Shown: positions 34,401 through 45,045 of the stretch, piece after piece
Layout: every line of letters begins with the position of its first letter
Position numbering within the stretch: the first letter of the stretch is position 1
Assembly (NCBI GenBank): GCA_023055425.1
Contig: JALGPY010000003.1
Coordinates: 71,275,491-71,339,490, forward strand
Source: Linanthus parryae
Taxonomy: Eukaryota > Streptophyta > Magnoliopsida > Ericales > Polemoniaceae
Reading direction: 5' to 3'
DNA length: 64,000 nucleotides
Position numbers and translations under genes: made by a program
The notes under the pieces: generated by a model
The model's database searches: none
Seen by the model: the letters and a program-made list of their open reading frames with translations, nothing else
Told to the model about the DNA's origin: nothing

Positions 34401-34480
34401 ATCTTCTTAAGACATTGGAAAACATGTAAAATTGAGTAGTGTTAGAAAAAAATGCAATTTTAACTCCGTATGTTGAGATC
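28500..34480. other. AT-rich intergenic DNA, no gene recognised
   Basis: I see no coherent protein, rRNA or tRNA signal. It includes a (TTTA)n tract (about 29146-29175), AT-rich tracts around 29.7-30.3 kb and many short chance frames below 100 codons. No copy of the SIRE palindrome was seen here. Confidence 0.5.
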
Positions 34481-34499
34481 CCCCACCCTTTATACACAC

Positions 34500-34506
34500 T
34501 ATAAAA
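34500..34506 (+). promoter_or_regulatory. TATA box candidate before the Glu-rich ORF
   Basis: TATAAAA, 120 bp before the ATG at 34621, in a local context CACACTATAAAAGCAG. Plausible but unproven. Confidence 0.35.
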
Positions 34507-34620
34507 GCAGAAATCATCCCAACCAAAATCATTACAATTAACAGAGGAAAAAGAAATGGACAATCGAGCGAAAGAAAAAACAAAGCCCCTGAAAGGAAGA
34601 GAAGAAGAAACCAAAGAAAC

Positions 34621-34893
34621 ATGGTAGAGAAAGAAGAAGAAGAAGAAGAAGAAGAAGAAGAAGAAGAAGAAGAAGAAGAAGAAGAAGAAGAAGAAGAAGA
34701 AGAAGAAGAAGAAGAAGAAGAAGAAGAAGAAGAAGAAGAAGAAAAAGAAGAAGAAGAAGACAGAACCGAAGAAAACTCAATCGAAGAAGAAACCAAAGTA
34801 ATCAAAAAAGAGAAATTGGTCCCTGCTGATGAAAAGAAGACGTCTCCTCCAGAAGAGCCACCAGTTCATCCCAGAAAGAGCACAAGAGAATAA
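34621..34893 (+). CDS. Glu-rich small protein with a 37-Glu run (possible gene or pseudogene)
   Basis: 90 codons: M-V-E-K, 37 consecutive Glu (34633-34743, pure GAA), then KEEEEDRTEEN and a more complex tail with Lys, Pro and Ser (KKTSPPEEPPVHPRKSTRE). The tail is not simple-sequence and looks like real coding. An earlier ATG at 34556 opens a basic 21-codon frame in a different phase, so microsatellite length change may have shifted the frame. A TATA-like box lies upstream. No known domain; nuclear or chromatin association would be a guess from composition only. Confidence 0.3.
   Translation: MVEKEEEEEEEEEEEEEEEEEEEEEEEEEEEEEEEEEEEEEKEEEEDRTEENSIEEETKVIKKEKLVPADEKKTSPPEEPPVHPRKSTRE
34633..34743. 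repeat. (GAA)37 microsatellite
   Basis: An uninterrupted GAA/AAG run of 111 bp, continued after one AAA codon by four more GAA. It creates the poly-Ser and poly-Leu shadow frames on the minus strand. Confidence 0.95.
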
Positions 34894-37790
34894 TTGGAAC
34901 GTGACTTGAGCACTTTTGTGTCATGGATCCGCGATGAAAAAACAAACAGTTCTAGAATGTTGGTAGTGAAAGTATTGTAATCATTTTATAATTTATGTTA
35001 ATGAAATACCAACAATTTTACTTTTATTTCAATTCTGACATTTGTGATCCCAGATTAAATCACATTCATCTAGGACTTAAAAATCCAAATCAACCAATAT
35101 GAACCATCTTCTCGTATATATGCAACCGAGATTAGTGTCTCTAAGCAACCCTCCAGTGGATTGGAACACTCTATGTAATTGTAAACTCGACCTTACCATC
35201 CATCAAAGCAGTTCATCCACAACTGTCATCCATGGATGCAAGATTTAACGAAGAGTATGAGGTCAACAGGTAAAATATGAAGAACTCATATTCATGTATG
35301 AAAAAAGGAAAAACCAAAACACTTCATATCTTTTTTTGTATCAACTTTTTTTTCTTCACTTATTTATGTGTCAGACAAGCAAATGCTCGAGATATAATTC
35401 AATTCTTAAATAGCCCAAAATAACAAGAAGATGAAAGTACATCTCGTGCCGCAAACATATAGTAATATGTATATAAATGGAAATCATTAGAAAAACTAAT
35501 ACAATAGAGGTGATTTATGAATTTTAGAAACTCCGACAATTATATTATCATGGAAGTCTGAGAAATCTACATCCACATGCTTGCATGCAAGCAAAATATT
35601 CACAAAACAATGATGTGGATTATGAAACTAAACCACAACAATGACAAACACAATAAGACCATGTAATATAGCACAATATTTAGAGTAACTTACCTGAACC
35701 GAAACATACATACCCTGTTGTGACACAACAATGATATCACATTCCACCTCAATGCTATCCCATAAAATCCATAGTCCACCATTATAAACATTGGGATCGG
35801 CAACAAAGAACCAGTCAAATCCGAGAGAAGCACATACAACTTCCTGGGATAGTTACGGTGAACTGTGTCACCCTCAACCATCATTTTGCCTTCGTCTCTT
35901 TCCCTTGCAGTTGCCGCCCGATCTACCTTTTTCCTATTATGCGATACTAGTTTCCACCTGTTGCTAATAATCCTACCTTGTAGTATGAAGACACTTCCTT
36001 GTAGAGGTTTGTATACTTCCGGAGTACTGAGTCAAACACGTTGCTTTTGTGCTCTCCGTGTAGACTAGATTTGCCCCTTCCACTATCGATCAAAACTCAG
36101 AAATATACATTACATCTCTCCCCAATTGCGGAACCACATACACCACCTCATCGTCCTCAAGATGAAGATCCTCTGTTCTAGCATCCTCACGCTTTACCAA
36201 CCAGCTGATTTGTGAATTTGTCCAACTGTACAGCTCTATGTGAGAGTTGGGCCTCCAATGATCCCGGGTTCTTCCCATACGACCCGTCAAATGAATGGAA
36301 GTAACAACTAGTTCTGATATTGGAGAGGGAATCAAAACCATGAGAATCATATGGCAGTGATGCGTGGACATTAGCCATGGGAATCTCACAATATGCGAAC
36401 ACAAAAGCCGACTCTACCAATACTTTTGGTTAAATCATATGTAATAGAATAATTACATAGCGTATGTTCACCGTGTATGGTAGCAGCCATAACTCATTGT
36501 GTCATAGGAACTACACACTGAAGACACATAGGTTTCATTCACAAACTGAGCAATGCTTGCGTACACGATATCTTGAGAGGATGCACTGTTGTATATGGCT
36601 GGACATAACTGCCAACTGATGTTCACTGGACATATGAGTTATTTATCATGTATATTAGAAGATATATCCGTCAAGTAGTTTGTATCACCAGCACAATTGA
36701 TTACTTCCGTCATACTACCATAGCTGAACAGAGAATGCTCATCATCTATAACTGCAAAATTTCATACGTTGTGTAAATGGGATTCTTGGAGACATGATGA
36801 AGTATTGTGGGTTCAAATGAGTTGTAGGCTGAGTAGTAAGATGTAAAAGAAATCATCCAAAACTACATACATTGTCACTTCCATCACTGGCTTTGTTATT
36901 AATGTTAGGATCCTTACATTTTTCAGCAAAGAAGGTTGTCGGATATTTTATTGTGTTGTTAAGATAATGTTGCCCCCACTACTTAACTACAACGCATTTC
37001 CGTGCACAATGAAACCCTCCCAAACCAAGGAATATCCCATTTCAGTCCCTTCAATACTTTCCTAATACACTGCAGTCAAAAAGGCAAAGTGCTAGGTTTG
37101 CTTCCACATTTACTTGCACAATGTTGTGGCAAAATTGACTCTGCATTAGAAATGCATTCGAATTAGGTAAATCATTTCCTCTTACCTCCATACCAAATAT
37201 GAAGCATTTTCAAACACACGGATAATATAAAACTTCAAAAAAATTCAACGGCAGAAAACTTAAAAATAAATTTGGTTAAACATGAAACAATGTTTTAAAT
37301 CCATGTTACTGTGTTTACCTTTAAACAAACACATTTGTTCATGTCTTCATAGTTTTCATAACCAGAAACAAATTTTGTTACAAAACAGTTATAGTACATA
37401 TATAACACTCCGCAGCCATACATCCTATTCGCATAAACTATATTCCACACAAAAATAACACTTGATTCTTCAGTGGCACCCAACATTGTCTATTCCAATG
37501 TGATAGCAAGAAACAGGTAACATCACAATAGGTCCTAATATACACACGTTGAGACACAAACAAAGCCATACACACAAACGTAAACATATAGTATTTTTTA
37601 CACACACACACACACATATATATTTATATATATACACACAAACACACACACACACACAAGCATATCTATATGTATCCACATAGATGTGAGGTTACAAAAA
37701 ATATGTAGAAAGTGTCTGCTTGTAAACAGAACACTTACTCCAGATACATATCCTTCACTATACTTACCGCATACATCCATTCGATAATAT
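34894..37790. other. intergenic DNA with unrecognised minus-strand frames
   Basis: Minus-strand frames at 35690-35884 (contains VHRNYPRKLYVLLSDLTG) and 36090-36404 (contains VKREDARTEDLHLEDDEVVY) look coding-like in composition but match nothing I can name. They could be exons of a decayed gene. A (CA)n/(TA)n tract lies at 37600-37660. Confidence 0.3.
37600..37660. repeat. (CA)n/(TA)n microsatellite
   Basis: Alternating CA and TA runs, producing Cys/Val-rich chance frames on the minus strand. Confidence 0.9.
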
Positions 37791-37795
37791 CATAC
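37791..37795. repeat. target-site duplication of SIRE copy C (left)
   Basis: CATAC, identical to 48481-48485. Confidence 0.9.
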
Positions 37796-39024
37796 TGTAA
37801 GTTCAGCCTGTTTCAAAGGCTTGAAACAGCTTCAAGGCCTTGAAACTGATTTCAAGGGTTTGAAACCAACACTGCAGATTGTGACATGAACTTAGGGGGA
37901 GCTGATGATCTAATTTAGTCTTCTAATCTCTTATAATTGATTATCTATTACTTGATGATGAAATACAAATCATTTCTCTACTATATATTGTGATTAATCT
38001 ATCTGTTTAACTCAGTTTGTGCAGGGATATTTAGTTTCCTATTTTGCAAGATTATTTCCTAACATGTTTGATTGCAGAAAGGAAATCAATCTGTCAAATT
38101 TAGTATGCACTTAAACTGCTGAATCTAATGCTTCCTAACCCACCAAGAAACAAGATCAAGACAGTATCTTTGAAGATACTGAGAAACTATCCGTTGGGAG
38201 AGCTGTTAGAAGAGTCAAAATCCTATGCATATTTTTAGGAAAGTTTGTTACATTGAAGATCCTGAAGATCCTCAATTCAAATAGCTGCATAAAAGAGGGA
38301 GGGCTTGAAGAAATAAAATTTGACTCTTATAGAAACTCTCAAGCACTTCACACAGATTGGCAAGCAACAAAGAAGCAGATCAAATCATCCAATCTCATCA
38401 TCTGAAGAACACGGCACAATCATCTTCTGTTTCTCTTCAAGTGTTATTCTATTTTGTGCCTTATTTGTATATCATTTTGATAATACTTTTATTTCTTCTT
38501 ATCGTGGATTGTTCAAGGTGAATAATAGAGAATTCTTAGCTAATCAGTTAGCTAGAACAGGTACTAGATAGGTTAGTGAGAACCACATGCTGTAACAGAG
38601 TAAGGTATCTCTCTGTGCTTGATATCTAGGGACTTGGCTTTTGATTAATAAGAATTGAGTTGAAAATCTTGCAGGGTTTTAAGTCCCTGAGGTAGAGACG
38701 CAGGTCCAAGTGGACTGAACTCTATAAATCATTGTGTCTCTTGCCTTTACTTTGCAGCATTTTACTTAGCATACAACACATCACAAAACATGTTTTCAGT
38801 TTAAGGGCTTGAACCTCATTTCAAGGCCTTTAAAACTATCACCATTCTCTTTACTATCAGTTTTGTTTCCAAGGACTTGAAACTCACTTCAAGGCCTTGA
38901 ATTATTTATGCACTTCCTAAATGCTTTTGAAACCACTCTTTTAGCAAAAGTTGTCATACTCTATTCCACCCCCCCCCCTTCTAGAGTATTGATCCAGTAG
39001 ATTATCCTACTATATTGTCCTTCA
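37796..39024 (+). repeat. LTR4 (5' LTR of copy C)
   Basis: Starts TGTAAGTTCAGCCTG and ends GTCCTTCA. The TATA box TATAAA at 38723-38728 is in the block conserved across the family. A C10-like tract lies near 38968-38978. Palindrome arrays are at 37806-37866 (three units) and 38797-38908. Confidence 0.92.
37806..37866. repeat. U3 palindrome array, LTR4
   Basis: Three successive units: TTTCAAAGGCTTGAAA, CTTCAAGGCCTTGAAA, TTTCAAGGGTTTGAAA, with period about 20-22 bp. LTR5 has three units at the matching place (47240-47310) with extra sequence between the first two. Confidence 0.8.
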
Positions 39025-39026
39025 AT

Positions 39027-39038
39027 TGGTATAAGAGC
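39027..39038 (+). other. primer-binding site of copy C
   Basis: TGGTATAAGAGC, one change from the tRNA-iMet site, two bases after the LTR. Confidence 0.8.
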
Positions 39039-39073
39039 TTTTATCACTTCATAGATATAATAATCTGGTGATT

Positions 39074-40914
39074 ATGAGTCATGTGGGAGATGGTGGTTTC
39101 TCATAGGGAAGAGCTGCTAATAGACATCCCTTGTTCTGTGGTGACAACTTTTTGCACCGGAAAGCCCTGATGAAAATGTTCATCATTGATCAAGACATGG
39201 AACTCTGGAATATTATTCAGAAGGGTCCTCAAATATTCTATATTGAGAAAGATGGGATCACAACTCCCAAAACTGAGGATTCACTATCTGCTTCTTAACT
39301 AGAACATTTTTCTTAAGAATTATAAAGCTACGAATCTCTTATATTGTTCTTTGATTTCAGATGAATTTAATAGGATTTCAGGTTGCAAAACTGCCAAGGA
39401 GATCTAGGATAAGCTTGTTGTAACTTTTGAAGGAATCAGCCAAGTCAATCAAACCAAGATCAACATATACCTCAGGCAATATGAGTTGTTCAAGATGAAT
39501 GGAGATGGATCTATAGGAGACATGTTCAAAAGGTTCACTGATATTGTTAACAGCCATGATTCTTTGGGAAAACGTATTTCTAATGAAGAAAAGGTTAGAA
39601 AGATTATGAGATGTCTTCCCAAAGAAAAATGGGAACCAAAGACTACTGCCATTAAAGAAGCTCGAGATATATCATCTCTCCAGCTTGATGATCTGCAAGG
39701 AAAGTTGCTGCCACATGAGATCTCTATGAATGAAACTGATGGAGACTTGCCAAACAGTGTCAAGAACTTAGCTCTCAAGGAAAAAGAGAGTGAAACCCTC
39801 TCAAATCCTTGAACCAGAAGAAGATGATGATGATGAAGATCCTGCTCTCATTTCCAAAGCCTTGACTAGGATTATAAAGATGAAAAAGAACTTTGGAAAC
39901 AAATACTTCAGCAAGGATAAACACATATCCTCCAGTAGCAGAGATTCTCATGGTAATAAAGATAAAGTAATGAATTGATTTGAATGTGGTGATGCATGAC
40001 ACATAATTAGAGACTGTCCACACAAGAAAAGCAAGCCATTGCAGAAGAAATACCATGAAAGAAGAAAGAAAGTTATGGTAGCTTCCTGGAGTGATTCTGA
40101 TTCCTCTAGTGATTCCGAATCTGAGGAAGAAAAAGCGAACCTCTGCCTTCTGGCCAAGCATGATGAAAGTTCTGAAAAGAACATTGAGGTAATGGTAAAC
40201 TGTTTGATTTCCAAACCAACAGATGTCATCACTGACTATCTTAGAACAATGCTTTTAAATGAGGAGGACTATCTGAAAGAAATTATAACTTTGAAAGAAA
40301 AGGTTCATGAGCAAGCAAAATAAAACTTGGAACTTGTTTGTAAAAATCAAAGCCTTGAAATTTCTCAGAAGAATTGTGACAGAGATTTCAAAGCCTTGGA
40401 AATCAGTTTCAAGGTCTTGAAAACTCAATTCAAGGAAGTAGTTAATGAGAACTCTTTACTGAGTGACATAATTGTTGCTCTAAGACATCATTGTGATGAT
40501 TGGAGGAACAAAAGATACACTGACTTAGAAATTCAAGATGCTAAGAATACTATGACCAAGCTTGCTGGCTCAGAACACAATATGAACTTGATTCTTGGAG
40601 GAAGCTTACAGTCAGTTCACAAAATTGGTATTGGCTACAATCAAAATATTCCGAGAAAGAGCAACAGCAGATATGTGAAGGCTAGTAACAAAAATTCTCC
40701 TAAATGCCATTACTGCAACAGAATTGGTCATGTTAAGATGACTTGTCCTTTTAGAAGAAGAGACCCTCAAATAATGAGGAACGCTTTTCCATTCCAACTT
40801 AAAGGACAAGTTAGATAGATTTGGGTTCCAAAATGGGTTAGACCACCTAACATGGTTGACCCTGAATATGAATCTAAATTCCACGCTTGGTCTAACAACT
40901 GGGTAAGGCAGTGA
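39074..40914 (+). pseudogene. Gag of SIRE copy C
   Basis: The ATG at 39074 is in the family context but followed by stops (about 39104, 39298, 39405). The UBN2 part is open at 39486-39812 (ISNEEKVRKIMRCLPKEKWEP). Then come an acidic stretch, a first zinc knuckle damaged by a stop at 39978 and another at about 39999 (retaining HIIRDC), and a coiled-coil region (40039-40550) containing SLEISQ and FKALEISFKVLK motifs. The second knuckle, CHYCNRIGHVKMTC, is intact (about 40708) and followed by PFRRRDP. Gag ends at TGA 40912-40914. The portion after 40188 coincides with the candidate intron. Confidence 0.82.
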
Positions 40915-40927
40915 ATGGTGTTTGCAG
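40189..40927 (+). other. candidate intron in gag, copy C (739 nt)
   Basis: Donor GAG|GTAATGG, branch-like CTAAC at 40892-40896 (about 32 nt upstream), acceptor TTTGCAG|G. After removal the gag codon GAG is followed in frame by the segment leading into WFMDSGCSRHMSG of protease. The same donor is used in A1 and A2. Confidence 0.55.
40342..40436. repeat. palindrome array inside gag, copy C
   Basis: Units ATCAAAGCCTTGAAAT, TTTCAAAGCCTTGGAAA and TTTCAAGGTCTTGAAA; the last two are 21 bp apart and encode FKALEISFKVLK. Confidence 0.75.
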
Positions 40928-41210
40928 GATATCACCAAGAGTAAAGATCAAAGATGGTTTATGGATAGTGGATGCTCCAGACACATGAGTGGAAATAGAT
41001 ATCTATTCTCAGAACTGAGAGAGCAATCTGAAGGCCCAATCACACTTGGTGATAAAGGGAAGTGCAATATTTTTTGTATTGGTAAAGTAGGTACAAATTC
41101 TGAAAACTCTATTTCTGATGTTTACTTAGTTGATGGTTTGAAATTTAATCTGCTTAGTGTATCTCAAACTTTGTGATAATGTTAACAAGGTTATATTTGA
41201 CAAAGAGAAA

Positions 41211-41714
41211 CTAGTTAATTACCCGTCCCTTTGGGACTATTTCTTCACCTAATTGTTCGGCCAGTCGATCTGTGAGAGATTTAATAATGTTATCATTGCC
41301 GCTAATACCGGGAACATTATAATTTTTATTGAGTAATGTTTTAGGGTAAAAGGCTAAAATAAATTTTATCTACTCACATGAGAGAAATTTAAAATAATCA
41401 ATTGAAGTAACATAGCTAATATTTCCTAAAAATATAGCTAATAATGATTTATACAAATAAAATGGGGACCAAAATGAAAATTTAAACTATTTGAAGTGTT
41501 GTAGCTATACCGAAGAATCTACCCAGAGTTGTTAGTCTTTCAGGAGTGGGGTGGGCCATCCAATCATTAGTGGCATTTGAAAAAGGATGAAGTGAAGTGT
41601 GAGGGGTGACTAATTGAGCATTTTGGACCATTAGATTTGAAAAAAAAGTGAGGTTATAGATGGAGGCACATTTCCTTTTGAAGAGGAAAACACCCTCCTT
41701 TCTTAGTAAATAGA
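41211..41714 (-). mobile_element. non-autonomous Helitron, 504 bp, in copy C pol
   Basis: On the minus strand it begins TCTATTTACTAAGAAAGG and ends CTAG, with a hairpin GTCCC-AAA-GGGAC (plus 41225-41237) 10 nt before the CTAG. It is inserted between A and T with no target duplication: the flanks AGAGAAA and TGTGTGG join to the uninterrupted sequence seen in D (about 61770-61785) and in A1 and A2. All Helitron criteria visible in sequence are met: 5' TC, 3' CTRR, hairpin, A|T target, empty sites. No Rep/helicase is present. Confidence 0.9.
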
Positions 41715-42829
41715 TGTGTGGTGCAAAATGAGAAATCTTGAGTTTGCATTCTCACTGCCTCCAGATCAAACAATGTCTATACTTTACACACTAACAAAGT
41801 TGCAGGTGAAAGCTTAAAGTGTCTCAAGGCCATGAAAGAAGACTCAAAGCTTTGGCGCAGAAATCTTGGAAACATTAACTTGCATACCTTGAACGAGTTA
41901 ATCTCTAAAGATCTGGTAAGATGATTTCCCTCTATAAAATTCAAAGATGATGAAGTATGCAAAGCTTGTGTTCAAGGTAAGCAGACACGGAGCTCATTCA
42001 AGACAAAGAAGTTTGTAAGTACTTCCAGACCCATTGAATTACTTCACATGGATCTTTGTGGTCCTATGATGACTCCAACTCCAAAGGGTAAGAAGTATAT
42101 GTTAGTTATTGTTGATAATTACTCTAGATTTACTTGGGTTGTGTTTCTAAAAGATAAATCTGAAGTTCTATATAAATTTTCAAAGCTTTGTAAGGAGCTT
42201 CAAATTTTGAAAAACTTTCCAATTGCCTCAATTAGAAGTGATCATGGTAGATAATTTGGTCAAATTGAGCTTGATTTATTTTTTTCTAAGTATGGTATCT
42301 CTCACAACTTTTCTGCTCCAATAACTCCTCAACAGAATGGTTATGTTGAAAGAAAGAACAGGACTCTTGAAGATATGTCAAGGACAATGCTTCTAGAGAA
42401 CAAATTACCAAATTCATTTTGGGCAGAATTTGTGAATACAGCCAACTACATACTTAAAAGGTGCTTGATTAGGTCAACCCTGAAGAAGACCCCCTATGAA
42501 CTCTTCAAATGAAGAAAGCCAAATTTTTCATATTTCAAACCTTTTGGCTGCACTTGTTTTGTTCACAACAATGTAAGGACAAACTTGTTAAGTTTGATGC
42601 AGGAAGTGATGAAGGTATCTTTCTTGATTACTCTCTGACTAGCAAAGCTTGTAGAGTTTACAATAAAAGAACTAAGCTTGTTGAAGAAAGCTTTCATGTC
42701 ATTTTTGATGAAAGCTATGATGGCTCTTTAAGTGAAAATTTTACAGACTTCAATTTGAACAAGCATAAGTCAGAAGATGAAGCAGAGACTTCACATGGTT
42801 TCAAGGAAAGCTTGCAAGAAAAGAGGAAG

Positions 42830-42872
42830 AATTTTCAAGGCCTTGAAAATGGTTCTCAAAGCCTTGAAAATG
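42830..42872. repeat. palindrome pair in the INT-RT linker, copy C
   Basis: TTTCAAGGCCTTGAAA, then TCTCAAAGCCTTGAAA 21 bp later, translated FQGLENGSQSLENEQQ. Confidence 0.8.
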
Positions 42873-44649
42873 AGCAACAGGTGAATCAAAGTGATCAAGC
42901 TACTTCCTCAAGATTTCGAAGGATTGAGAAGTTATCTGGAGAACCTGGCCTTGGACTACAAGAAAGAGATTCCAATATTTTGTCAGCCCATCCAGTTGAC
43001 AACATTATATCTGATCCATCCACTGGTACACAGATAAGATCACAATTGAAAAATTTGTGTGCTTTTAATGCTTTTGTTTCTCTTGTAGAACCCAAAAATG
43101 TGAAATAAGCATTACAATAAGCAGACTGGATCATTGCAATGCAAAATTGAACTCTGAATTTGAGAGAAACAACGTGTGGAATCTAGTTCCTGCACCAAAA
43201 GATCAGTCTGTCATTGGCACAAGGTGGGTATTCATAAACAAGCTGGATGAAAATGGGAAGGTAATCACAAACAAAGCTAGGCTAGTAGCTCAAGGCTATA
43301 ACCAAGAAGAAGGTATTGTTTATGAGGAGACTTTTGCTCCTGTTGCAAGGTTAGAAGCAATTAGAATGTTACTTGCATTTGCATCTTACATTGACATTAA
43401 GCTTTTTCAAATGGATGTCAAGTGTGCATTTCTAAATGGTTACTTTCAAGAAGAAATTTATGTGGCCCAACCTCCTGGATATGAAAATGATGAGTTTCCA
43501 ACTCATGTATACAAACTTTACAAAGCTCTCTATGATTTGAAACAAGCTCCAAGGGCTTGGTATGAAAGACTGTCAAAGTTTTTACTTGAAAATGGTTTAA
43601 AGAGAGGATTAGTTGATAAAACCTTTTTCATCAAGACTCATAATAAAGAAATATTAGTAGTTCAAATATATGTTGATGACATCCTGTTTGGAGCTACAAT
43701 TGATTCTCTTTGTAAGGATTTATCAAGTATCATGAGAAGGGAATTTGAGATGAGCTTAATGAGAGAATTGAACTTCTTCCTTGGACTTCATGCACAATAG
43801 ATGAAGAAAGGGATCTTTCTGCATCAAAATAAGTACACTAAGGACTTGATTAACAAGTACAATATGTCTCAGTCCAAAGATGCAAAAACTCCTATGATTT
43901 CTACACTCTCCTTAGATAAAGATCAAGCTGGTAAGAGTTTGAATCAGAAAGAGTACAGAGGTATGATTGGATCTTTGTTATATCTCACTGCTAGTAGACC
44001 AGACATTATGTTTAGTGTTTGTATGTGTGCAATATTTCAATATGATCCTAAGAGTCACATTTAACTACAGTTAAGAGGATATTCATATATCTAAATGGTA
44101 CCAAAGACATAGGGATTTGGTATCCAAAACATTCTAACTTCTCTCTTTGTGGATATTCAGATGTTGACTTTGCAGGATATAAAGTTGACAAAAAAAGTAC
44201 TTCAGGGTTTTACCAGTTCGTTGGTTCGTCCCTAATTAGCTGGCATTCAAAGAAACAGAACTCTATGGCACTATCAACAGCTGAAGCTGAATATATAGCA
44301 GATGGAGCCTGCTGCTCACAAGTTTTATGGATTGCTCAGTAAATGAGGGATCTAGGTTTTGATTTCAAAGAAATTCATATCAAATGTGACAACACCAGTG
44401 CTATCTCAATCACAAAGAATCTAGTTCAGCATTCCTGAACCAAGCATATTGATGTTAGACATCATTTCATCAGAGATCATGCTGATATTCTTGAATTTGT
44501 TTCTATTAACATGCAACAGGAAGATATCTTCACTAAAATATTGCGAGAAGAAAGATTTACAGCCCTCAGATTGGAACTGGGCATGCTTAACAAGGAAGCA
44601 TTGGTTTAGGGGGAGTATCAGATAAGTATAAGGTAAGGTTTCATGTGCT

Positions 44650-44765
44650 TCAAATTTTTGAACTGATTTTCAAATCCTTGAAAATCATTCCAAAGCCTTG
44701 ATTTTATTTACTTAAGCAATATAGCTTTTCAAGGCCTTGAAACTCTTTCCAAAGCCTTGAAAATA
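44650..44765. repeat. post-pol palindrome array, copy C
   Basis: At least five units, including TTTCAAATCCTTGAAA, TTTTCAAGGCCTTGAAA and TTTCCAAAGCCTTGAAA, between pol and ORF3. Confidence 0.75.
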
Positions 44766-45045
44766 AGACTGCATGCTTTATAGTCAAAAACTGGATCTCT
44801 AAATGTTGTCCAATGTTGTATTTACCTCTTAAGATTTATTTTCATATAAATCAGAATTATTTTATTTCCTTTCCCACGTCACACACACACACACACTGAT
44901 CTGAATTCAAAACTGAGAAGATCTCAAAACGATTTGGAAATATTTCAGTTTCCTTATCCAACTCAAACTCTTTAGTATTTATCTTCTTCTATCTCTCTCT
45001 TCTCCGTACCACTCCTGCATATCTCTTCTTCATCCCCAAACCCTA

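Larger units (their letters stand above)
40928..44609 (+). pseudogene. Pol (PR-INT-RT-RNaseH) of SIRE copy C
   Basis: Protease: RWFMDSGCSRHMSG (about 40950) followed by VGTNSENSISDVYLVDG. The frame is broken near 41172 and by the Helitron. GAG-pre-integrase and integrase follow at 41715-42730: HMDLCGP (first Asp), RSDHGR then a stop (second Asp region), PQQNGYVERKNRTLED (Glu). RT is open over 43147-43800: [35 protein letters not shown] and the intact catalytic QIYVDDILFGAT, then a stop at 43798. RNaseH: DKKSTSGFYQ and ALSTAEAEYIAD (about 44280), with stops near 44062 and 44338. The final stop is TAG 44607-44609. This is the best-preserved RT in the window apart from D. Confidence 0.85.

Noticed and set aside
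34407..34805. Poly-Ser and poly-Leu minus-strand frames
   Set aside because: Shadows of the (GAA)n microsatellite in the other reading frames.
37470..37780. Cys/Val-rich minus-strand frames
   Set aside because: Generated by the (CA)n/(TA)n microsatellite.
43147..43800. Copy C RT as an intact active gene
   Set aside because: The frame is open for 217 codons with YVDD, but stops follow at 43798, 44062 and 44338, so the polyprotein is broken.
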